A stretch of DNA of 12,787 nucleotides. Source: Chrysochromulina parva. Its lineage: Eukaryota > Haptophyta > Prymnesiales > Chrysochromulinaceae. Location: assembly GCA_002887195.1 (NCBI GenBank), contig PJAB01001701.1:1-12787 (forward strand), given 5' to 3'. The notes beneath the pieces were generated by a model. It saw only the letters and a list, made by a program, of their open reading frames with translations. It was not told the DNA's origin and searched no databases. A program made the position numbers and the translations under genes. Position 1 is the stretch's first letter; every line of letters starts with the position of its first letter. Below, in pieces: positions 1 through 6,543 of this stretch.

Positions 1-26
1 TTCTCTTGAAATGTAACAGGGCTTGT

Positions 27-125
27 CAGATACATTTGAGATACATCAGGATACACTCGAGATACGTGTATCCTTCAGGATACACTCAGGATACACTCAG
101 GATACATCAGGATACGTATCTGATA
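27..125. repeat. Imperfect tandem GATACA-type repeats with palindromic ends
   Basis: Units close to CAGGATACACT (10-11 bp) occur at 47-57, 76-86, 87-97 and 98-107, with looser copies at 27-46. Two units run into inverted copies of themselves: 61-72 reads GATAC-gt-GTATC, and 111-120 is the perfect palindrome GATACGTATC. The block is distinctly A/T-richer than the coding DNA around it. Function unknown. It could be a minisatellite or a cluster of binding sites upstream of the first gene. Confidence 0.7.
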
Positions 126-156
126 GGAAACTGTACCCAAACACGATAGGAAACTG
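122..156 (+). repeat. Spaced direct repeat GATAGGAAACTG (two copies)
   Basis: The 12-mer GATAGGAAACTG occurs at 122-133 and again exactly at 145-156, 23 bp apart start to start, immediately after the GATAC block. The pair lies about 255-290 bp upstream of the ATG at 411. It could be a paired regulatory site, but only the repetition itself is seen. Confidence 0.55.
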
Positions 157-410
157 ACCCGCACGCCCCTTGGGGCGGCGGCCGTGGGGGATCAACATCT
201 GTGGCGCGCCGGGCCTGGCGACCACTTTTACATGGAACCAATTGGTCTTTGTCTCACCCGACCATACTAAACGAGCCGCGCGACCCGATCGGTCGTTTGA
301 ACTCCGAGGAAACTCTGATTGTGCGGATCATCACACGAGATTCGAACTTCAGCGTGAACTTCAGCAGCACACTTCCACGAGGTCATCGTCTGGGTTGGAC
401 GTCTCTCTTC

Positions 411-3372
411 ATGGCATCCGACTATTCCCAGGCCTGGTCTCCGCCCCTCTGCTCAGATCCCACGCTCCGATCGACTCTTCCGGACGGCGCCCTCGTCGAG
501 GCATTCATCTTCCCCGACACGGGTCGCGGGCTGCGCGTCACCCGCGCCGTCGCCAAGGGCGAGGAGCTTCTCGCCGTGCCGCTGGACGACTGCTGGCACG
601 CGGCCGACGCGCGCAAGTGCGCCGAGCTTCAGCCGCTGCTCGAGTCCGGCGCGGCTCTGAGCGATTTCGACGCGTCCGTTCTGCAGCTCTTGCTGTCGCG
701 CGCTGGCAAGACCAGCGTGAGCGAGCTGCGCAAGGCGCACCTCGCCGAGATGCCCTCGGCGTACAACTCGACGCTGTTCTGGTCGGACGCGGACATGGCG
801 GAGCTCAAGGGCTCGCCGTGGCAGCAGCTCGCGGAGCGGCTCGCTGAGGAGGTGGCCGCTGATTGGGCCGCGCTCCGAGCGCTCGTGAGCAGTGCGGCCA
901 CTGCGCGTCCCATACCCGAGGAGCCTGTCGACGTCGCCGACGGTGCCGCCGACGGCGCAAGCGACGGCGCGAGCGCCGTCGCGAGCGCGACCACGAGCAA
1001 CGGCGCGCCCGCCGCCTCGTCAGCAGGCTCCTCCTCGACCATCGGCCCATGCCTCGACTTTCTCGAGGAGCACAGCATCACATGGGACGACTACCTGTGG
1101 GCGTACGCCACGCTCAAATCCCGCGCGGCCGAGGCGTCTGTCGAGGGCGTGAGCGGCGTGCGGCTGATGGCTCCGGGCTTTGACCTGATGAACCATGACG
1201 ACTCCATCGAGCCGGGCACATCGCACTACTACGACGCAGCACGGCGGGCGCTCATCGCCGTCGCGCCGCGCGACTATGCGGCCGGAGAGCAGGCCTGCAT
1301 CTCGTACGGCGCCGCCTCGAACGGCTCGTTACTCTTAGTCGGTGGGTTCGTGCTCCCTGCCCAGCCGGGCAACCGGTTCGACCACGTCGAGATCTCGCTC
1401 ACGACGCTGGTGGCGGCGCCAGACCTGACGACCTTCATGATGGCTGCGCCCGACGCGTCCGGCGCGACTGCGAAGACGCCGTTCGAGTTCACGCAAGTGC
1501 CCGACGACGCTGCGATCGCGGCCGCGGGCGGCGCGGCTCCCTTCACCACAAAGCACTTGCTGACGCAGGCTGAGCCGCTGCCGCAGCCGTTGCTCACGTA
1601 CGTGCGGCTCGACCGGTTGAACGGGGAGGACCTCGAGCTGTATGCGAAGCGCGCGCAGAAGGCGGGTGAGCCGCTGCACGAGGCGGTGCGCGCAAGCCCG
1701 TATTGCATGCAAGTGCTCACCATGGCGCCCCACTCCCCACAGGTGAGCCGCTGCACGAGGCGGTGCGCAAGCCCGCGCCGCTCGATGCTCTAAACGAGGT
1801 ACTCTCGCTTGGGGCGCTGCGAGGGGTTGTCGCTTCGATGCGGGACGGGTACCCGACGACGGCAGACGAGGACGAGGCGCTGCTCGCGCGCGGCTTCAGC
1901 GCATTGGGTGAGCGCAAATGGTGCGCCGTCACGCTGCGCCTGTCGGAGAAGAGGTACGCTGATGGCCACTGATGACCTGCCTCGCATGCAAGTGCTCACC
2001 ACAGCGCCATCTCCCCACAGAATCCTCGGAGCGTCGCTCTCTGCCATCGACGCATGCCTCCTTCCACAGCTGAGGGCGCTCCTGGAGGACGCGGCCAAGC
2101 AGGAGGCAACGTGCCGTCGTTCGGGCAAGCCGTGGAGTGAGTTGCTCACTCGACGTGCCACGACGCTCGAGGCCTCGACGGCGCGCATGCATCGGGTCTT
2201 CGAGCGGTTACATGCGTCCAATTTGGGCGAGGGTATGCTCACTACGGCGCTCCTCGCGCAGGCATGCACCGCCTTCTTTATGCTGCTGGCCGTGCCGCCC
2301 CTCGCCAACCACCCGCTCGCGGCGCACACGGCCTTTGTGCCCGCCGCATGCCCCTTTGGCAGCGAGGTCGCAGCTCCCGGGAGTGGTGCTGGAGCTACTA
2401 CGACCGGGAGTGGTGCTGGAGCGCTCCCGCCGCTCCCGCCTCTCACGCCTGAGATGCTCGCCGTCTCCTCCTCCTCCTCCTCTTCCTCGCCGACGTCGCT
2501 GCCTTACCTCGAGCTCTACCGATCCAAAATGGCCTTCTGGGGCGCCTACCTCTTGTCCCAGTGGGGCGTGGCACGCGCATTGTCGGTGGCGGAGTCCTCC
2601 ACCATGCAGCGCGAAGCGGAAGCGCTGCGCCGCGAGTACGCTTGATGGACGCTTGATGGACGCTTGATTGTCGCTTGATGGACGCTGGAGGGTCGCTTGA
2701 TTGGCGCTTGATTTGCGCTTGATAGTCGCTTGATCGCTGCTTGATGAACGCTTGATTGCCTTCATCAGGTACGCCTGGAGTGTGCCTACTGAGACAGCGC
2801 TGGCGACCCTCGCGCGGTACGCTCCGATCATCGAGCTAGGCGCGGGCACCGGCCACTGGGCCGCTTTGCTTCGCGCGCGCGGCGTCGATGTGCTTGCGTA
2901 CGACACCCGCTGCTGGTCGGATGCGTTCGCCGACGCTGATGCCTCGGGCGGCACGGGGGGAGGCCATGCGGGAGGGGCGTCCACGGGGTCGGCGGCGCCG
3001 GGTGGGGTCGCCACAGGCACGAGCCTCATCGAGGGCGATCGCGACTTGTGCGTCGCAGAGGGGGGGCCGGAGGCCGCCGCCGCCCATGCAGGTCGCGCCC
3101 TGCTCCTTGCATGGCCGGACTACCGTGGGCTGGGCACGTATGCCAGCTGCTGCCTCGCACAGTACACTGGCTCGACGCTCCTTTTGCTCGGTGAGTGGCG
3201 AGGGCGCACCCTCGGCGTGCATGCACCGCCGGGCAAGGGCGAGCATGGGCAGTCGTTCTCGGCCGCCTTCCAAATGAAGGTCGAGGCCGAGTGGCGCCTT
3301 GTTGAGCAAGAACGGCTGCCCAGCTGGCCTTTCTTCATCGACTCGCTCATGGTGTGGACGCGGAGAGTGTGA
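411..3372 (+). CDS. Fusion protein: SET-domain lysine methyltransferase (RuBisCO LSMT/SETD3 type) plus Rossmann-type SAM methyltransferase
   Basis: The spliced model is join(411..1665, 1743..1953, 2021..2635, 2769..3372), giving 894 aa. All three introns have GT-AG ends and restore frame exactly. Residues about 25-335 form a SET domain of the LSMT/SETD3 class: GRG near 38-40, NH at 261-262, EQACISYG at 293-300, then SNGSLLLVGGFVLP. A low-complexity A/S/D/G insert sits at about 165-210. Residues about 385-510 resemble the Rubis-subs-bind helical domain (GYPTTADEDEALL, then SEKRILGASL). After a Gly/Ser/Pro linker (about 565-620) comes a class I methyltransferase with motif I ELGAGTGHW at 716-724 and the acidic AYD at 737-739. 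SET enzymes of this class methylate lysine or histidine side chains; the target here is unknown, as is the substrate of the second enzyme. The ATG at 411 is the first one upstream of the SET fold. No targeting peptide is obvious. Confidence 0.8.
1666..1742 (+). other. Intron 1 of the SET methyltransferase gene (introner-like, 77 bp)
   Basis: The intron begins GTGAGCC and ends CTCCCCACAG. Its first 35 bases repeat the start of the next exon almost exactly, so splicing removes one copy of a duplicated exon segment plus a 41-bp element (1701-1741). The 3' 38 bases (1705-1742) match introns 2 and 4 closely. GCTCACC lies about 20-25 nt before the AG and fits a branch-point consensus. Splicing splits a Gly codon after one base and gives QKAGEPLHEAVRKPAPLD, whereas reading through ends at a stop at 1791-1793. 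Confidence 0.85.
1701..1742 (+). mobile_element. Introner element module, SET gene intron 1 copy (shorter, diverged)
   Basis: The element lies between the two exon-duplication copies and shares GCATGCAAGTGCTCACCA and the terminal CTCCCCACAG with the other two. It differs by a few substitutions and one indel in the middle and lacks the CTGATGACCTGCC part. It also contains the 10-bp palindrome TTGCATGCAA. Confidence 0.75.
1954..2020 (+). other. Intron 2 of the SET methyltransferase gene (introner copy, 67 bp)
   Basis: The intron begins GTACGCTGATGG and ends CTCCCCACAG. Joining 1953 to 2021 completes an Arg codon and gives LSEKRILGASL, which fits the family. Positions 1965-2020 match 8436-8491 in the kinase gene at 54 of 56 bases. 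No flanking duplication is apparent, so this copy may be older or may be the full-length form of the element. Confidence 0.9.
1965..2020 (+). mobile_element. Introner element module, SET gene intron 2 copy
   Basis: This is the counterpart of 8436-8491. The two differ at C/T before GCATGC and at A/G after it. The module forms the 3' 56 bases of a 67-bp intron whose remaining 5' part is GTACGCTGATG. Confidence 0.8.
2636..2768 (+). other. Intron 3 of the SET methyltransferase gene (minisatellite intron, 133 bp)
   Basis: The donor is GTACGC at 2636 and the acceptor TTCATCAG ends at 2768; the next exon again starts GTACGC. Splicing gives RREYAWSVPTETAL, which runs directly into the methyltransferase fold, and changes frame as required (133 bp). 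Almost the whole interior is an 11-bp tandem repeat. Retention would end the protein two codons past the donor, at the TGA 2643-2645, giving a SET-only product of 696 aa. Confidence 0.8.
2638..2758 (+). repeat. 11-bp minisatellite, 11 units, inside intron 3
   Basis: Eleven consecutive units close to ACGCTTGATGG fill 2638-2758 exactly (121 bp), with scattered single-base changes and one diverged unit, ACGCTGGAGGG. Each unit carries TGA, and because 11 is not a multiple of 3 the array places stops in all three forward frames. Confidence 0.9.
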
Positions 3373-3601
3373 CGGCTGAGACGCTGTGGCGTGTGGGGTT
3401 GTCATGGGGTTGCTTGGCTCTCAAAATCTCTCTCACAAGGGGAGCACAAAACGTACGGGCAGGATCGTTCATCGGTTGTACCTAGCTTCCTTTTTAGGTC
3501 CTGTTTTCAAGTTTCTAGCTAACCCGCGCGCGGCTCCACATTGCACATTCGTATAATTACCGGGTACGCCGACTCTCTGTCGCGACTTCGTCTTTCGCCT
3601 G
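3373..3601 (+). promoter_or_regulatory. Intergenic region and likely promoter of the ankyrin-repeat gene
   Basis: These 229 bp are visibly A/T-richer than the flanking coding DNA. GTATAATTAC at 3551-3560 is a TATA-like stretch about 42 bp before the ATG at 3602. It could be a core promoter element or a start-site region. The left half must also hold the 3' end of the upstream gene. The promoter call rests on position and composition only. Confidence 0.3.
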
Positions 3602-4660
3602 ATGGCCTCTGGGGACTCGTCGGCGACCAGTACAATTGACGAGGTGCTTTGGAGTACCAGTCTACCATCGACGAAGTATTCGCTGCAGGCGATACAACTT
3701 CAGGAACAGCTTCACGACTTTGAACGCCATCAGAAGGAAGCACTTCGGCCCAGGAGAGAGTCCACCCGCTTCCACAGTGCGGAGGAGTTCATGGGAATTC
3801 AGTGCATGCTGGTGCTGCCCGGCAGGACCGCAGAAAGAAAGCTTCGCCGCGCTTGCCAGCAAGGGAATTCGGAGGAGGTCCGCGGACTGCTCGCCGCAGG
3901 CTGTGAGCCAGCGGCGACCGACGAGGCCTTCGAGCGCACCGCCCTGCACTGGGCAGCGCTGAGCGGCGATGTCGAAGTCGGAGAGCTGCTTTTTACACAC
4001 CCTTCAACCACATCGCTCTTCGATGCCCAGGACCTGTCCAATTTCACCCCCCTGCACATCGCTGCAGAGCGCGGGCACACGGGCTTCATTGAGTTACTCA
4101 TACGGCACAGGGCGGATCCGTTGCTTCGAACGTCGGCGGGGAACACGCCGCTGCACTACGCGGCCTTCAGCAACCACATCGAGACAGCGCAGCTCATTCT
4201 CAGCACGTCGATCTCGATTTCAAAGGACCTCGATCTCGAATTCGACGTGACGTTAAGCAACATGCGCAACAATGACAGACAGACTCCGATCGAGCTGGCA
4301 GAGAGCCGGGGCCATTTGCTCCTCGCATCACGTCTTGAAGACATACTCGAAGACTTTGTGAGGCCTATTTTTGAGCACAACGAGATGCTGGCGCGCCACG
4401 GCCTATTAGTCGCGAACCACAGAATACAAAGCGCCTATCTCGAGAGCATAAATCAGACCATCGCCGAGAACGTTGCATCTCGCCCTCTCGCCCCGTGCGA
4501 TCGCGGAGGGTTAAGAGGGTTTGAGACATCTCCCTGGGGCACAAAACCGGCTGCCGCCCAACAACTAAGGGATCGCATTCAAGAGCACCGAGGCATCCAA
4601 ATCCACAGACTACAACCGAACTACGCAGGCTTCAATCGGCGCACGGTAGTTCGACCGTAG
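3602..4660 (+). CDS. Ankyrin-repeat protein, 352 aa
   Basis: A single uninterrupted frame starts at ATG 3602 and ends at TAG. The first 75 residues have no recognisable domain. Ankyrin repeats follow: about 78-109 (RKLRRACQQGNSEEVRGLLAAG), 111-145 (RTALHWAALSGDVEVGELLF), 147-179 (FTPLHIAAERGHTGFIELLI), 180-225 (NTPLHYAAFSNHIETAQLIL, followed by an unusual insert of about 25 residues) and a partial one at 226-248 (RQTPIELAESRGHLLLASRL). The remaining roughly 100 residues have no recognisable domain. Ankyrin repeats bind other proteins; no catalytic domain is visible, so an adaptor or scaffold role is the most that can be said. There is no signal peptide or membrane segment. The gene is less G/C-extreme at third positions than its neighbours and converges on the channel-like gene 184 bp downstream. 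Confidence 0.85.
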   Translation: MASGDSSATSTIDEVLWSTSLPSTKYSLQAIQLQEQLHDFERHQKEALRPRRESTRFHSAEEFMGIQCMLVLPGRTAERKLRRACQQGNSEEVRGLLAAGCEPAATDEAFERTALHWAALSGDVEVGELLFTHPSTTSLFDAQDLSNFTPLHIAAERGHTGFIELLIRHRADPLLRTSAGNTPLHYAAFSNHIETAQLILSTSISISKDLDLEFDVTLSNMRNNDRQTPIELAESRGHLLLASRLEDILEDFVRPIFEHNEMLARHGLLVANHRIQSAYLESINQTIAENVASRPLAPCDRGGLRGFETSPWGTKPAAAQQLRDRIQEHRGIQIHRLQPNYAGFNRRTVVRP

Positions 4661-4844
4661 CTTACCCGTTACCGTTTTGCGTTTATACTTAGCACTTTAA
4701 GGCTTAGCCTTGGCGCTCCGCTTAGGGGGCGCGAGACGTCTCCGATCGAGAAAGCCACCGGCCAGAGCTCCAGCTGACTGTATAGTTTGAGAAAGTTTCA
4801 TACTACTAAGAATTAAGCCCAATTAGGGGAAGTATCCGATACTA
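4661..4844. other. Convergent intergenic region
   Basis: These 184 bp separate two genes that end towards each other, so they must hold both 3' ends. The sequence is A/T-rich. Near-palindromic stretches AAGGCTTAGCCTT (about 4699-4711) and GTATCCGATAC (4832-4842) might fold in the 3' UTRs. No gene or tRNA is seen. Confidence 0.4.
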
Positions 4845-6416
4845 TTACACTAACTCTGGGACTAACGCAGGAATAGAGTACTCCATACTTACAGCAGAAC
4901 TTAGGTACTTGCCCAATGAGCTCAAGCGTACACTTCCAGAGGAAAATAGCGCCCTCGGCGAGAGAACTTCGGCGCGCACTTCGGCCGCGGCAGCAAGGCG
5001 GGCGCTCGTGACGGCGCTCCCCATGCGGGACCCATTGCCATTCTTGGTGCCGTGGCCGTTCTTGGTGGATTCCACACGAGCCGCAGGCACCAGCAGCACC
5101 TCGATCAAGGCGTGGGCGGGCAGGCGGATAGCGCCGCCCTCGATGCCGTCGAGTGCGGTGCAGGGCAGGCTGAGCACTCCGGCCGCGGCCGCAAGGTTAG
5201 CATTGAAGCTCGCGCGGCAGATCAGCTGCCCTGAGCGCGACTTATCGCGCACCGTGAGCACCACATCGCCGCACACGAGCACCGGAGCGTCGCCTCGACT
5301 CATGCTCTCGTACGCGTAGGAGCAAAGGCGCTCTGATCCGTCCTCCTCCCCTGGCTCCTCCCCTACACGATACTCTGTCTCGACCCTCCTCGCCGAGGTA
5401 CTCGCATAGAGAGCCTTTGGACCGGAGCTCAAGAGCTGCATCAAGAGCACGCACGGCGCCGGGTGGAGCACCGGAAAGCCACGCAGTACCACACCACGCA
5501 GCTCGCACCACTGCCCAGCAGCGACGTCAAAAAAAGGGCCCGTCTGGCTTTGGGCCCCATCGACGCCTTCAGCGTCCTCCATCGCACTCGCCACCTTGCG
5601 TTGCAAGGTCTCGCCATCGGCATTCTTAGGGAAGAAGTTTCCCGATATGAGCGGCATCGTGCTCAGCGGGAAGGCCTCCGCGACGATGCCGAGCCGCAGC
5701 CGCATGTAAGACGCATAGCCGACTATCAGCACCGTGAGCAGCACCGAAAATATGATGGACGGTGAGGCGGCGCCCCAGGAGTACGCGATCAATACGCACA
5801 TCAACGAGAACACCGTTCGGAGAAGCGTACTCAAGATCTCGTCGAATTCGTCCAACATGCTGTCGACCGCAGAGTGTATAGAACCCTCAGGTCCGCGCAG
5901 TGCCTGGCCCGGGCCAAGCATGGAGAGCATGGTCGTGCCGAGCACATTGCGAAGCGAGAGGCACATGACTATCGTCATGCCCGTGATGACTAGTACCTGG
6001 GCGAGCGTCGACTCGTCACCTGGTCGAGCGTCGACCCCCGAGTTACCCGTAAACCAGGTCATCTGAGTATGCACGAAAGATGAGTACATGCAGCCTGCAA
6101 GCAACGCCGAGATGTGGCCAACCATATGGCAATTCTTGGAGTAGAAATGGAGCTCTCGCTCGCGGATGTGGATCAGTCTCAGCCTGAACCGGTTTTCGAG
6201 CGCCTTCTTCTCGGCGAAGATCATGGTGGGGTGACTGGCGCGGTAGGTCCTCTCTACCACATGCACAGTCCTCCCCGACACAGTCGGCTGGAGCGATTCC
6301 TGCGGCAACGCGGAAGAACTCCGAGGGAATGAAGAAGTTTGTGAAGCCCCATCTTTCCTGCTGTCGAGCATGTACAAGAAGGTTTTCGACGCGTTGCACA
6401 ACAAAACTTGGATCAT
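4845..6416 (-). CDS. Orai-like four-TM membrane protein with C-terminal PTEN-type C2-like domain, 523 aa
   Basis: Start ATG at 6414-6416, stop TAA at 4845-4847. Four hydrophobic segments lie at about 96-116, 138-162, 197-215 and 217-241. The first is preceded by a long basic helix (NRFRLRLIHIRERELHFYSK) and reads SALLAGCMYSSFVHTQM, which lines up without gaps with the Orai pore helix. ALRGPEGS (172-179) and an acidic helix fill the TM2-TM3 loop. Residues about 303-449 follow the PTEN C2 pattern: LRGVVLRGFPVL, APVLVCGDVVLTVRDKSRSG, LICRASFNANL, VLSLPCTALDG. Orai proteins form Ca2+ channels, and C2 domains of this type bind membranes. The transported ion and any gating partner are unknown. His116 occupies the position of the Orai selectivity Glu. 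The frame is open a further 66 codons upstream (ATG at 6614), but that part overlaps kinase coding sequence. Four-TM protein: sure; Orai kinship: moderate; C2: moderate. Confidence 0.6.
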   Translation of the reverse strand: MIQVLLCNASKTFLYMLDSRKDGASQTSSFPRSSSALPQESLQPTVSGRTVHVVERTYRASHPTMIFAEKKALENRFRLRLIHIRERELHFYSKNCHMVGHISALLAGCMYSSFVHTQMTWFTGNSGVDARPGDESTLAQVLVITGMTIVMCLSLRNVLGTTMLSMLGPGQALRGPEGSIHSAVDSMLDEFDEILSTLLRTVFSLMCVLIAYSWGAASPSIIFSVLLTVLIVGYASYMRLRLGIVAEAFPLSTMPLISGNFFPKNADGETLQRKVASAMEDAEGVDGAQSQTGPFFDVAAGQWCELRGVVLRGFPVLHPAPCVLLMQLLSSGPKALYASTSARRVETEYRVGEEPGEEDGSERLCSYAYESMSRGDAPVLVCGDVVLTVRDKSRSGQLICRASFNANLAAAAGVLSLPCTALDGIEGGAIRLPAHALIEVLLVPAARVESTKNGHGTKNGNGSRMGSAVTSARLAAAAEVRAEVLSPRALFSSGSVRLSSLGKYLSSAVSMEYSIPALVPELV

Positions 6417-6543
6417 GACGCCGGGGACGGTTTCGTCGTGAGCCAAACTTCTTTTTTTGCCCTCTTGTGCAGGCACCCCGCTCGCCGAATATTGTCGAGA
6501 CGCCTGTGCTGCTCGGATCCCTCGGGGTCTCACGGATCGCGTG
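6417..6543. promoter_or_regulatory. Divergent promoter interval between the channel-like gene and the kinase gene
   Basis: About 127 bp separate the chosen starts of two head-to-head genes, so both promoters and leaders should lie here or overlap the coding ends. A pyrimidine tract followed by CTCTTGTGCAG at 6462-6472 looks like a 3' splice site for the kinase strand, hinting at a 5' UTR intron or upstream exon. No TATA element is clear. Confidence 0.3.

Larger units (their letters stand above)
1..410. other. Upstream region and probable 5' leader of the SET methyltransferase gene
   Basis: No convincing gene is seen here. The left third is a GATAC-type repeat patch, described separately. The rest (about 157-410) is GC-mixed sequence leading into the first good ATG at 411. 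The reading frame of the downstream gene is open back to about position 150 but has no ATG before 411, so 150-410 is best read as 5' leader; an upstream exon outside the window cannot be excluded. No clear TATA element is visible. Confidence 0.4.
1665..1775 (+). repeat. Direct duplication of exon sequence flanking the intron 1 element
   Basis: The segment 1665-1700 is repeated at 1742-1775. The first 27 bases are identical (GGTGAGCCGCTGC...), and the last 7 (AAGCCCG) are also identical after a 2-base GC insertion in the first copy. Between them lies a 41-bp unit that matches the 3' part of the other introns. The arrangement looks like a target-site duplication made when the element inserted, with the left copy supplying the GT donor. 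Confidence 0.85.

Noticed and set aside
201..410. An N-terminal extension of the SET protein starting from a GTG
   Set aside because: A eukaryotic gene would not be expected to start there; the sequence lacks any resemblance to the SET family, and an ATG in good context lies at 411.
2208..3029. A 273-codon minus-strand frame across exon 3, intron 3 and exon 4 of the SET gene
   Set aside because: It runs antisense through a minisatellite and two well-supported exons and shows only repeat-derived and Arg/Ser-rich sequence.
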